Part shown: positions 56,482 to 64,000 of the stretch, piece by piece | Position numbering within the stretch: position 1 is the stretch's first letter | Layout of the letters: each line of letters begins with the position of its first letter | Source: Desulfobaccales bacterium | GTDB taxonomy: Bacteria; Desulfobacterota; Desulfobaccia; Desulfobaccales; 0-14-0-80-60-11 | Length of the DNA stretch: 64,000 bases | Direction of reading: 5' to 3' | NCBI GenBank assembly: GCA_041648175.1 | Contig: JBAZPO010000016.1 | Location: 26,682-90,681 of the forward strand | The notes under the pieces: generated by a model | What the model was told of the DNA's origin: nothing | Database searches by the model: none | The model's input: only the letters and a program-made list of their open reading frames with translations | Position numbers and translations under genes: made by a program

Positions 56482-59016
56482 ATGGAACCTCAAGAACAAT
56501 CCCCGCTCAACTGGTCGAAAAAGATTTTAGCCGAGTGCATCGGAGAAGAACTGCCCCCCTGCCAGGCCGCCTGTCCCTTGGATATCCGGGTGCGGGAAAA
56601 ATTCCGTTTCCTGCAGGAAGGGGACTTAGCCGGGGCAATGGGCGTGGTCCTGGAACGCTGCCCCTTTCCCGGCATTCTGGGCCGCATCTGCACCCACCCG
56701 TGTGAGCAGGCCTGCACGCGTAACTCCCTGGACCAGCCCATTGCCATTGCCGCCTTGAAACGCTACCTGGCGGACCTGAATCCCGATGCCGTCTTCGACG
56801 TGACGCCAGGCCCGGAGCGGCCCCAGCAGATTGCCGTGGTGGGGGGCGGTCCTGCCGGGCTCATGGCCGCATATGAGCTGCGCCGCTTCGGTTATCCCGT
56901 CACGCTCTTCGAAGCCGAACCTTTCCTGGGCGGGGCTCTACGCCTCTATATCCCGGTCTACCGCCTGCCCCGGGCGGTGCTGGAGCGGGAAGTAAATATA
57001 GTGGAGAAGTTAGGGGTAGAGGTGCGGCTCCGCACCCGGGTGGGCCGTGATGTTCACCTGGAAGACCTGCGTCGGGATTTCGCCGCAGTCTTTTTGGCCC
57101 TGGGAGCCCACAAGAGCCTGCGCCTTCATATCCCCGGCGAAGATTTAACCGGAGTGCTGGACGGCATCGGTTTTTTGAAGGCCGTCAATTCCGGGGCGCC
57201 GCCGGAAGTGGGCCTCCGGGTGGCCGTCATTGGCGGCGGCAACGCCGCGGTGGACGCGGCCCGTTCTGCCTGGCGCTGCGGGGCTCAGGAAGTGCATGTC
57301 CTGTATCGCCGCACTGCGGACCTCATGCCGGCCCTGGCCTCCGAGGTGGAAGAAGCCCACCGGGAAGGCATCCAGTTTAACTTCCTCACCCTGCCGGTAC
57401 GCCTGGAAGGGGATGGCCAGGTTAAGCGCCTGGTGGCCCAAAAGACTGAATTGGGAGAGCCCGATAGCAGCGGCAGGTGTTGCCCGGTGCCGGTGGCCGG
57501 CTCCGAGTTCACCCTGGAAGTGAACACCGTGATCGCCGCGGTGGGTCAGACCGCGGATTTCAACTTTTTTGGGCCTGGCCTGGCCTTTGACACTGCCACC
57601 ATTTACCGTCTGGAAACGGACCCCGTGACCCTTAAGACCCGGATTCCGGGAGTCTTTGCCGGGGGCGACCTGGTCACCGGACCCAAAAGCGCAGTGGAAG
57701 CCTTTGCCGCGGGGCGCCGGGCCGCCCTGGCCATCCATTGCTCTCTCCAAAATCAGCCGCTTCCGGAGAAGTTACCGCCCCTGACCGCGCGCGGCACTAA
57801 CCTCATCGTGGACACCACCGGCGTGACGATCACCACCCGCCAGGCCATGCCCGATCTCAGTCTCCCTGAACGGTCGGCCCAGCCAAACGCCGAGGTGGAA
57901 CTGGGCTTCACTCATGAGGTGGCACGGGCCGAAGCCGCCCGCTGCCTCACCTGCGTCTGTTCCCAGTGTGTCAAGAACTGCACCTTTCTCCAGTACTACG
58001 TTACACAGTTCCCTTATACTGAAAAAGAACTGGTGCGTCTCTTAGACGAGCGGGGCGGCGCTGACCCCCTGCTCCCCTATTCCTGTCACTATTGCGGTCT
58101 CTGCCAGGCGGTTTGCCCCAAGGACCTCCACGCCGGGAGACCCTGCCTGTCGGCCCGGGAAGCCCTGGTGGCCTGCAACCAGGGACCGCTGCCCCCTCAC
58201 AAGGGCATCAAGAATTACGTCAGGTGGGGGGCGTCTCCCACCTTTGCCTTGATCCGTCCCGACCCGGCTACCGGCAAGGCGGAGCGAGTCTTTTTTCCGG
58301 GCTGCTCGCTCATGGGCCACTCAACCGAGGTGGTGAAGGCGGCCTACGCTCACCTGCGCAAAAAATTGCCGGATACCGGGATCATGCTCAATTGTTGCGG
58401 CGCGCCCAGCTATTTTATGGGCGAAAAAGACGTCATGCTCCGGGTCATCGGAAATGTGGCCCGGGAATTAAAAACTCTGGGGGCTGAAGAAATCATTGTG
58501 GCGTGCCCTCACTGCTACCAGACCTTCCAAGAATTTCTGCCCGAGGTTAACCTCCGCACCATTTACGAAGTGCTGGGCGAAGTGGGCCTGCCCCCCGGCA
58601 CCCAGGCGACCGTCCCTTGGACCTTCAACATCCAGGATGCCTGCGGCGCGCGCCAGGCTCCAAATATCCATGCAGCAGTGCGGGGCGTAGTGAAGGATTT
58701 GGGATATACTGTGGAAGAAATGGTCCATAACCGGGAGCGCAGCATCTGTTGCGGCTCCGGCGGCATGGTGCCCGCGGTGGCCCCGGAACTGGCAAAGCAC
58801 ATGACCGATTTTCGCCTGTCCGAAGCCACCCACGACCTGATCACCTACTGCGCCTCCTGCCGGGCTCGCTTGAGCAAGGCGGGCCACCCCACGCTCCACG
58901 TCCTGGACTTGGCCTTCAACCCGGCCTGGCAGCAGACCAAAACCCAGCCTCCGCCCCATAACCTGCTGCGCTGGTGGCGCCGCTGGCGGCTGAAAAAGCA
59001 TTTTGGGAGGCTGTAA
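56482..59016 (+). CDS. GltD-like FAD/NADPH oxidoreductase fused to ferredoxin and HdrD-type domains
   Basis: N-terminal Fe-S region (Cys27, Cys31, Cys60, Cys70, Cys74, Cys78; CQAAC, CTHPCEQAC), FAD fold GGGPAG at 121-126, NAD(P) fold VIGGGNAAVDAA near 250, then a ferredoxin motif CHYCGLCQAVC (535-545), and two CCG domains like HdrD/GlpC (CCG at 638-640 and 756-758, with ACPHC and YCASC between and after). So it joins the NADPH-oxidising unit of glutamate synthase (GltD, about 470 residues) to a heterodisulfide-reductase-like tail. It may oxidise NAD(P)H and pass electrons to a Hdr-type acceptor or ferredoxin, possibly also to the GOGAT subunits in the same window; acceptor unknown. GltD- and Hdr-like parts are certain; the combined role is inference. 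Confidence 0.85.
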   Translation: MEPQEQSPLNWSKKILAECIGEELPPCQAACPLDIRVREKFRFLQEGDLAGAMGVVLERCPFPGILGRICTHPCEQACTRNSLDQPIAIAALKRYLADLNPDAVFDVTPGPERPQQIAVVGGGPAGLMAAYELRRFGYPVTLFEAEPFLGGALRLYIPVYRLPRAVLEREVNIVEKLGVEVRLRTRVGRDVHLEDLRRDFAAVFLALGAHKSLRLHIPGEDLTGVLDGIGFLKAVNSGAPPEVGLRVAVIGGGNAAVDAARSAWRCGAQEVHVLYRRTADLMPALASEVEEAHREGIQFNFLTLPVRLEGDGQVKRLVAQKTELGEPDSSGRCCPVPVAGSEFTLEVNTVIAAVGQTADFNFFGPGLAFDTATIYRLETDPVTLKTRIPGVFAGGDLVTGPKSAVEAFAAGRRAALAIHCSLQNQPLPEKLPPLTARGTNLIVDTTGVTITTRQAMPDLSLPERSAQPNAEVELGFTHEVARAEAARCLTCVCSQCVKNCTFLQYYVTQFPYTEKELVRLLDERGGADPLLPYSCHYCGLCQAVCPKDLHAGRPCLSAREALVACNQGPLPPHKGIKNYVRWGASPTFALIRPDPATGKAERVFFPGCSLMGHSTEVVKAAYAHLRKKLPDTGIMLNCCGAPSYFMGEKDVMLRVIGNVARELKTLGAEEIIVACPHCYQTFQEFLPEVNLRTIYEVLGEVGLPPGTQATVPWTFNIQDACGARQAPNIHAAVRGVVKDLGYTVEEMVHNRERSICCGSGGMVPAVAPELAKHMTDFRLSEATHDLITYCASCRARLSKAGHPTLHVLDLAFNPAWQQTKTQPPPHNLLRWWRRWRLKKHFGRL

Positions 59017-59209
59017 TTTTTGGGGGAGGGGCTAAGGGCGAAGGCTCTTATACCGTTTTTGGTTTTCAGTTTTCGGTTTTCGGTTAAAAAGGCCAAGGGA
59101 TATCAATAGGATAAATAGTAGGTTTTCCTGGTTCCCAAGCTGCGCTTGGGAACCTTATATGGCGCAAAGCTTTGCTTTGCTCATTGACCGAATATGCTAA
59201 GAGGTACAA

Positions 59210-59722
59210 ATGCGAAAAAATTCACCGAACCCCGACAAAGAATGGATAGTTTATCTGTCGGATACGCCCGTGGGGCCATTGCGGCTTTCTTTTACAGACC
59301 AAGGCCTCACCGCCCTGGAGTTTTCCGGGGACGACACAGCGACTCCGCCGGAGCAAGACTCTTACCCGTCACACCTGAAGCCGCTCATTGACGCGGCCAA
59401 ACGGGAGCTAACGGCTTATTTCGAGGGAGCACCCGCCGATTTCTCCGAGCTCGCTTTAGACCCCCAGGGCACCCCCTTTCAGCGCCGGGTCTGGCAGGAA
59501 CTGCGGCGGATTCCTCGGGGTCAAGCCATCTCTTATAAAGAATTGGCCCAGCGGGTCGGCAAACCCAAGGCCAGCCGCGCTGTAGGCCAGGCCAATGCCC
59601 AGAACCCCATCGCCCTCATCATCCCCTGCCACCGGGTCATCGCCGCAGACGGCACCCTGGGGGGCTACAGTTCGGGCCTGGAACGCAAGCGCTGGCTGCT
59701 TAAACACGAAGGCGCGATGTAA
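59210..59722 (+). CDS. ogt: Methylated-DNA-protein-cysteine methyltransferase
   Basis: Removes O6-alkyl groups from guanine onto its own Cys. The acceptor motif PCHRV has Cys140, preceded by AVGQANAQNPIALIIPC; the DNA-binding helix LAQRVGKPKASRAVG and the C-terminal GGYSSGLERKRWLL are typical. Length 170 fits Ogt. A weak ribosome site (AAGAGG) precedes the ATG. A T-run terminator follows at 59759. Stand-alone repair gene. Confidence 0.92.
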   Translation: MRKNSPNPDKEWIVYLSDTPVGPLRLSFTDQGLTALEFSGDDTATPPEQDSYPSHLKPLIDAAKRELTAYFEGAPADFSELALDPQGTPFQRRVWQELRRIPRGQAISYKELAQRVGKPKASRAVGQANAQNPIALIIPCHRVIAADGTLGGYSSGLERKRWLLKHEGAM

Positions 59723-59758
59723 AAGACGGTCTTCGGTTTGTTGTTGAAAAAACCGGTG

Positions 59759-59788
59759 GGGCGGGCCTCTGTGCCCGCCTATTTTTTT
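59759..59788 (+). terminator. Rho-independent terminator after the methyltransferase gene
   Basis: GGCGGGC pairs with GCCCGCC around CTCTGT, followed by eight T after TA. Confidence 0.85.
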
Positions 59789-59850
59789 CTTGGATTTTTC
59801 CCTTTGATTCAGGCTAAATGAAATCAGGTAAACTCTGGCAGGAGAGCGAG

Positions 59851-61170
59851 ATGAGTCGAGGGAGAGCCAGGACTTTGAGGCCGCACTGGTTGGGCATGCT
59901 TCTCCTGGGGTTGCTTGCCCTCCTGCTCCTGACCTCTGGCCTCGCACCCGCGCAAGAGACCAAGGCAACCGAGACCAAGAAACCCTGGACCGGCAAGCTG
60001 GCAGACGGCCGGGAGATTACCCAGGATGATCTGGACCGGATCCTCCAGGCGCATGCCTTATGGTTCAAAAGTGATCACAAAGAGGGGCAACAGGCCGACC
60101 TGAGCAAGGCCTTTCTTATTGGGGCCAACCTGGGCGGAGTCTTTCTGGATGAGGCCAACCTGAGCGGGGCCAATCTGCTCGGGGCCAACCTAAGCGGTGT
60201 CGTTCTTCCCGGAGCCAACCTGAGCGGGGCCACCTTGGCAGGGGCCAACCTGAGCGGAGCCATCCTTCGGGACGCAAACCTGAGTGAGGCCATGCTTGCA
60301 AAAGCCAACCTGAGCCGGGCCCAGCTGTTCAACGCCAACCTGAACGGAGCGAACCTTAACAGGGCCAACCTGAGCGGGGCCAACTTTGAATTGGCCAACC
60401 TAAGCGGAGCCGATCTTTACAGGGCCAACCTGAGCGGGGCCTTTTTCCAACCCAAACCTGGCTCGGTGCCCGATGTATCATTATTGCTGAAAATTGAGGG
60501 GCTTGCATCATTACGATATGAGGCCTCATCCCACGCCCTGGTGGAACTCCGGGAAACCTACAAAAAGGCAGGGCTGCGGGAGCCGGAGCGCCAGGTGACC
60601 TATGCCCTGAACCACGCCCGCCGGGAAAAGTTATGGGAAGAAGGGGGCTTTCTGGGCAAGCTGGAGAGCCTCTTTAACCTGGTCTGCTTCGAATGGTCCT
60701 GCCAGTACGGCATGAGGCCCGGCCGGCCCCTGGAGATTTTGGGCCTGGGGCTGTTTCTCTTCACTCCTTTTTATCTCCTGGCCTTGCGGAGCCGGGACCG
60801 GGAGACGGGCATTTGGCTGGTGCTGCCGCCGGAGCGCATTATCGGCGGGGGGGCGAAAGTCAGGCCATTAAAATTGACCGGCCACACCCCCTTCCGCCCC
60901 ATCCCGCCTAGGCATTGGCCCAGGTTCAAGGCCAAGTTACGTCGCGGCCTGCGCCGGGTGCGTCTGGCCTTTTACTTCAGCCTGCTCTCCGCCTTTAACC
61001 TGGGCTGGCGGGAGCTCAACGTTGGGAGCTGGATTTCCCGCCTCCAGAAGCATGAATACACCCTCAGGGCCACGGGCTGGGTGCGGACGGTGGCTGGGCT
61101 CCAGTCGCTGTTGAGCGTCTACCTGCTGGCCCTCTGGGTTCTCACCTACTTCGGGCGGCCTTTTGACTAA
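59851..61170 (+). CDS. Pentapeptide-repeat membrane protein
   Basis: A hydrophobic N-terminal segment (signal or anchor) is followed by about 24 pentapeptide repeats of the A-N-L-S-G type (residues about 85-205), which fold as a right-handed square helix. The C-terminal half contains a central hydrophobic segment (EILGLGLFLFTPFYLLAL), a basic region and a last hydrophobic segment (LLSVYLLALWVLTYF), so the protein is bound to the inner membrane. ATG 59851 has AGGAG 7 nt upstream and is preferred to ATG 59818. The function is unknown; some pentapeptide proteins block DNA gyrase, but that is not implied here. Confidence 0.85.
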   Translation: MSRGRARTLRPHWLGMLLLGLLALLLLTSGLAPAQETKATETKKPWTGKLADGREITQDDLDRILQAHALWFKSDHKEGQQADLSKAFLIGANLGGVFLDEANLSGANLLGANLSGVVLPGANLSGATLAGANLSGAILRDANLSEAMLAKANLSRAQLFNANLNGANLNRANLSGANFELANLSGADLYRANLSGAFFQPKPGSVPDVSLLLKIEGLASLRYEASSHALVELRETYKKAGLREPERQVTYALNHARREKLWEEGGFLGKLESLFNLVCFEWSCQYGMRPGRPLEILGLGLFLFTPFYLLALRSRDRETGIWLVLPPERIIGGGAKVRPLKLTGHTPFRPIPPRHWPRFKAKLRRGLRRVRLAFYFSLLSAFNLGWRELNVGSWISRLQKHEYTLRATGWVRTVAGLQSLLSVYLLALWVLTYFGRPFD

Positions 61171-61273
61171 GCGTCGAAAGGATAATGCGCCCTACGCATT
61201 TTCAGCACAGGCGAGACACCTGTGCCACCATCTTTTTTACTGAAAACTGACAACTGACAACTGGCAACTGCCC

Positions 61274-61951
61274 TTAAGGTTTGCAACTCCGGCAGGGGCT
61301 GTAGCCCTGAAGGTAGGCGTCTTTGAGCGAAGTGAAGCGCACCTGGTTGGCCCGGGCCATCTTGGCGGCCAGAGGGCACTTGGGGCGGTGCAGGCGGAAG
61401 GTGTCCTGGTTCCCCAGGTAGTAAGGTTCGTCTTGCTTAAGAAGTTTTTGCCAGATGCCCCGTTGGGCCTCGATGGCCTCTTGTTGGGCCGCCAGTAGGA
61501 CCTTCTGGTAGCGCATATTGGGCGCGATGAAGTAGACTCGGGCCAAGCCCTGGCGCACCATCTCGGTATTTATCATAGTATGGCCCGGCAGAAAGACATA
61601 AGCCAGGAGGCGATTGTAGTGGTCGTAACGCAGCCGGTCGTACTCCAGACTCACCTGCCGGTTAAGGGTCAGATCGCTGAGAACCGCTTTGGCCTTATGG
61701 GCCAGAAAATCCGCCGGCTGGCCGTCCCGCTCCACTTCCGGAGCATCGATACCCAGGACCCGCACCCTGGCCCCACCGGCCAACACCAGGGTATCCCCGT
61801 CAATGACTCCCTCCACCTGTGCTTCTGTAGGTGGAGCGGCGGGTTTGCCCTCGCAGGCGTTGAGCCAGAAACCGCAACCTACCAGAAGGATCAGGTTAGA
61901 AATTAAGGGAAGCCACCACTGACAAGTTCTCCTGCTTGAGTCTTTCCGCAA
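61274..61951 (-). CDS. Staphylococcal-nuclease-like lipoprotein with Ada-like Cys domain
   Basis: SNase domain: VIDGDTLVL, GIDAPE, HKAKAVLSDLTLNRQVSLEY, YNRLLAYVFL (the Asp, Arg and Glu catalytic positions are present as DGD, RVRVLGIDAPE and LEYD). The N-terminus has a lipobox-like LVGCG or LNAC, so it is likely a membrane lipoprotein. The C-terminal 50 residues carry HRPKCPLAAKM...GYSPCRSCKP, the Cys pattern of the Ada-like metal-binding domain. TTG start inside the end of the UXS gene (overlap 56 bp), so translation is probably coupled to it, though the two have unrelated functions. Confidence 0.85.
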   Translation of the reverse strand: MRKDSSRRTCQWWLPLISNLILLVGCGFWLNACEGKPAAPPTEAQVEGVIDGDTLVLAGGARVRVLGIDAPEVERDGQPADFLAHKAKAVLSDLTLNRQVSLEYDRLRYDHYNRLLAYVFLPGHTMINTEMVRQGLARVYFIAPNMRYQKVLLAAQQEAIEAQRGIWQKLLKQDEPYYLGNQDTFRLHRPKCPLAAKMARANQVRFTSLKDAYLQGYSPCRSCKP

Positions 61952-62864
61952 AATAAGGAATGGTCTCCTTCAGGCCGGCCTCCAGAGGCACGTTAGGCTG
62001 CCAGCCCAGCAACTCCCGGGCCCGGGAGATGTCCGGCCGCCGCCGCCCCGGATCATCCGGGGGCAGAGGCCGGTGGATGATGGCCGAAGGTGTGTTGATC
62101 AACCCCAGGACCTTTTGGGCCGCCTCCATGATGGTGAACTCACCCGGGTTGCCCAGGTTGACGGGATCGGACACGCCGTCTTTATTCATCAACCGCACCA
62201 GCCCTTCCACCAGATCGGACACATAAGAGAATGATCGGGTTTGCTGTCCTTCCCCATAAATGGTGATGTCCTGACCGGTAAGGGCCTGGACGATGAAGTT
62301 GCTGATCACCCGGCCGTCATTCAGGGCCATCCGAGGTCCAAAGGTGTTGAAGATGCGGGCGATGCGGGTATCCACCTGGTTCTGGCGGTGATAGTCCATC
62401 ATCAGGGTCTCGGCCACTCGTTTCCCCTCGTCATAACAGCTCCGGACCCCGATGGGGTTCACGTTTCCCCAATACCCCTCAGGCTGGGGGTGAACCTGGG
62501 GGTCGCCGTAGACCTCGGAAGTGGAGGCCAGAAGAATCCGGGCTTTCACCCTCTTTGCCAGCCCCAACATGTTCAGGGTCCCCAGTACGTTGGTCTTGAT
62601 GGTCTTGACCGGGTTGTATTGGTAGTGCACCGGCGAGGCCGGACAAGCCAGGTGATAGACCTGGTCCACCTCCAACATGATGGCGTTTACCACATCGTGA
62701 CGGATCATCTCCAGCCGGGGATGGTCCCGCAGATGGAGGAGGTTGGCTTTGGAGCCGGTGAAATAATTATCCAGGCAGAGAATCTCGTGATTCCGGTTCA
62801 GCAGATACTCCACCAGATGGGAGCCGATGAACCCTGCTCCGCCGGTGATCAAAATCCGGGCCAT
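61896..62864 (-). CDS. UDP-glucuronate decarboxylase-type NAD-dependent epimerase/dehydratase
   Basis: Extended short-chain dehydrogenase: NAD motif GGAGFIGSH at 8-16, active site STSEVYGDP with Ser-Tyr...Lys (YDEGKR, Tyr-x3-Lys), and the UXS-type stretches YHLACPASPVHYQYNPVKTIKTN and RSCYDEGKR. UXS makes UDP-xylose from UDP-glucuronate for polysaccharides. Length 322 matches. AAAGGAGA precedes the ATG. Its end overlaps the start of the nuclease gene by 56 bp. UDP-glucose epimerase or dTDP-glucose dehydratase are less likely. Confidence 0.92.
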   Translation of the reverse strand: MARILITGGAGFIGSHLVEYLLNRNHEILCLDNYFTGSKANLLHLRDHPRLEMIRHDVVNAIMLEVDQVYHLACPASPVHYQYNPVKTIKTNVLGTLNMLGLAKRVKARILLASTSEVYGDPQVHPQPEGYWGNVNPIGVRSCYDEGKRVAETLMMDYHRQNQVDTRIARIFNTFGPRMALNDGRVISNFIVQALTGQDITIYGEGQQTRSFSYVSDLVEGLVRLMNKDGVSDPVNLGNPGEFTIMEAAQKVLGLINTPSAIIHRPLPPDDPGRRRPDISRARELLGWQPNVPLEAGLKETIPYFAERLKQENLSVVASLNF

Positions 62865-63135
62865 GTAATTTCTCCTTTCGAGCCACCGCGTCGGTCCATT
62901 GTACCCGGCTTCCGCCCTGAGGTAAATTCCTTAACCGAGTTTTTCTTCTTTTAAGGGGCTGACAAGGCTGCACTCAGATGACCTTTTTCTCTTTTGTAAG
63001 GTTTTGAAATAACTCTTAAGCATTGCCCCCGGCAAGTTTATCCCTTAAACTGGTTTGAGGTGGCATTAGTGCCCTCCCCCTGATGCGGCCCGGGACCTAA
63101 AACTATCCGAACTCCAATTCTTTTGAGGTTACCTT
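62865..63135. other. Divergent region between UXS and the coiled-coil lipoprotein
   Basis: No gene or clear promoter seen. It carries several A/T stretches and would serve both divergent genes. Confidence 0.35.
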
Positions 63136-63708
63136 ATGGGTATGATTCACAGCCTGTTGCAGCCATCAGCGTCTGGAGGTGGCCGCGGCATCATCGCCCT
63201 GGTCATGGCGTTGGTATTCCTGTCAGCCTGTACGCCCTCGAGCCAAGAAGAAGAGGAACTCCGTAAGGAGATTCAGGCGCTTAAGGCCCAGGTAACCACC
63301 ATGCAGGACAAGCTCAACCAACTCCAGGGCGGGCAACAGGCGATTATCGAGATGATGAAGCAGCCGGCCTCACCGCCGGAGCCCATGGGCATGCCAAGCC
63401 CGCCGCAAGCCCCGGACCCCCTGACCGTGGCCCAACTCCTGGCCAGCAAAGACCGCTATTTGGGTACCCGGGTAACAGTCAAGGGCGCGGTGGGCCCGGT
63501 CATGATGCACCATAAATCCCTCATGCTTAAGTCGCCCCAGGGCATGGTGGAGGTCTTATTCGGTAATCTGCCGGACCCCAAATTAATTCAAACCCTTAAC
63601 TCCACCGCTCTGGATAAACCCATTACCGTGACCGGAGTGGTAAATCTGCCACCGGCTCGGGGAGCAGGCGCCCAACTCCAGATCAACGCTGAGGCTGTGG
63701 AGTTCTGA
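63136..63708 (+). CDS. Lipoprotein with coiled coil and OB-fold-like domain
   Basis: A lipoprotein signal with lipobox LSAC (Cys near residue 32; ATG 63142 or the listed ATG as start), then a coiled coil (EEEELRKEIQALKAQVTTMQDKLNQL), a Pro-rich linker, and a small beta domain (about 95-190; DRYLGTRVTVKGAVG, KPITVTGVVNLPP). The beta domain resembles the exported protein at 24628, suggesting one OB-fold-like family in this organism. Probably anchored to the outer or inner membrane in the periplasm. Not assigned further. Confidence 0.75.
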   Translation: MGMIHSLLQPSASGGGRGIIALVMALVFLSACTPSSQEEEELRKEIQALKAQVTTMQDKLNQLQGGQQAIIEMMKQPASPPEPMGMPSPPQAPDPLTVAQLLASKDRYLGTRVTVKGAVGPVMMHHKSLMLKSPQGMVEVLFGNLPDPKLIQTLNSTALDKPITVTGVVNLPPARGAGAQLQINAEAVEF

Positions 63709-63939
63709 AGCCCAAGCCCTACTCCGGCCCAAGCTAGCGCTCCTTAAATCCGGCGCCTGCTGGCTAAGAAGCCGCTGTACGGCAGCCTGGCCCACAGCGA
63801 CGGGCACCCCGGCCTTAAGCCGCAGCCTCATAAATACTTTATAAAAAAATCTCCTGAATGTGCTCTGGCTATTCGGTAGTGTATCAGTTTGAATTTTTGG
63901 GGGATTGATTTTTAGGGAAAGCTCAGGCATAATCTAACC

Positions 63940-64000
63940 ATGCCTGACCAATCAAGCAAGAAGCCGAAGCGCCCCCGTGATCTGAATGTCTTGGCAAAGA
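63940..64000 (+). CDS. Start of a small hypothetical protein (partial)
   Basis: ATG 63940 opens a frame that stays open to the window edge (20 codons: MPDQSSKKPKRPRDLNVLAK). The Lys/Arg-rich start followed by RDLNVLAK resembles the beginning of small, widespread bacterial proteins of unknown function that open KRPRDxNxLAK, recalled from memory. No strong ribosome site. The rest lies outside the window. Confidence 0.5.
   Translation, partial: MPDQSSKKPKRPRDLNVLAK

Overview
The window reads as a chromosomal segment of a GC-rich (about 60 % by eye), non-phototrophic anaerobe. The best guess is a member of the Desulfobacterota (Desulfobacca or Syntrophobacterales-like). This rests on gene content: pyruvate phosphate dikinase, an MvhD-like subunit, split ferredoxin-type glutamate synthase subunits, HdrD-type Cys-rich domains, an MtrA-like corrinoid domain, arsenosugar-type genes, several sigma-54 activators, and an outer-membrane lipid (Mla) operon that implies a Gram-negative envelope. 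No rRNA, tRNA, CRISPR array or intact transposase was seen.

Layout. 1-2.5 kb: FtsX-type ABC exporter (permease cut by the window edge). 2.7-5.4 kb: orphan ThiF-like protein, MerR-like regulator, spore-photoproduct-lyase-like radical SAM protein. 5.5-6.3 kb: AT-rich orphan. 6.5-9.4 kb: ppdK. 9.7-15.5 kb: small unknown protein, ClC channel plus M50 protease (both with CBS domains), dihaem cytochrome c peroxidase-like protein, DedA protein. 15.7-17.2 kb: AT-rich two-gene cassette with a PIN-like protein. 17.2-20.6 kb: mlaE-mlaF-mlaD-TPR lipoprotein operon. 21-25.6 kb: NifA-like activator, then an ArsR / MtrA-like-DUF4346 / OB-fold / membrane protein operon. 26-36.8 kb: nitrogen assimilation: glnA behind a sigma-54 promoter, amtB, glnK, an mvhD-like gene and three glutamate synthase genes, interrupted by an AT-rich HEPN-like gene and a four-helix-bundle gene. 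37-43 kb: VPLPA-CTERM protein between direct repeats of the glutamate synthase 3' end, HD protein, TauE exporter, a 1.3-kb repeat-rich gap, alpha/beta hydrolase, cation transporter. 43-46.5 kb: sigma-54 regulator, agmatinase, deoxyhypusine-synthase-like gene. 46.6-51.9 kb: hydrolase, TraB-like and M23 proteins, an MtrA-like/thymidylate-synthase/DUF4346 chimera, dual-GAF protein. 52-55.8 kb: arsenosugar-type cluster. 56-64 kb: CAP protein, GltD-HdrD fusion, MGMT, pentapeptide protein, nuclease, UXS and lipoproteins.

How it works together. glnA, amtB, glnK and the glutamate synthase genes form an ammonium uptake and GS-GOGAT block. Ferredoxin-like domains, the MvhD-like subunit and perhaps the distant GltD-HdrD fusion would feed it electrons. 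The sigma-54-type glnA promoter and two sigma-54 activators in the window fit nitrogen control.

The most unusual signals are these. (1) Two MtrA-like/DUF4346 proteins: one keeps the presumed cobamide-ligating His; the other carries a thymidylate-synthase-like domain in the linker, and that domain is visibly AT-rich inside a GC-rich gene. (2) Two accessory cassettes sit exactly at the 3' ends of core genes, each followed by a second copy of that gene's 3' end. (3) Two families of short elements with terminal inverted repeats.
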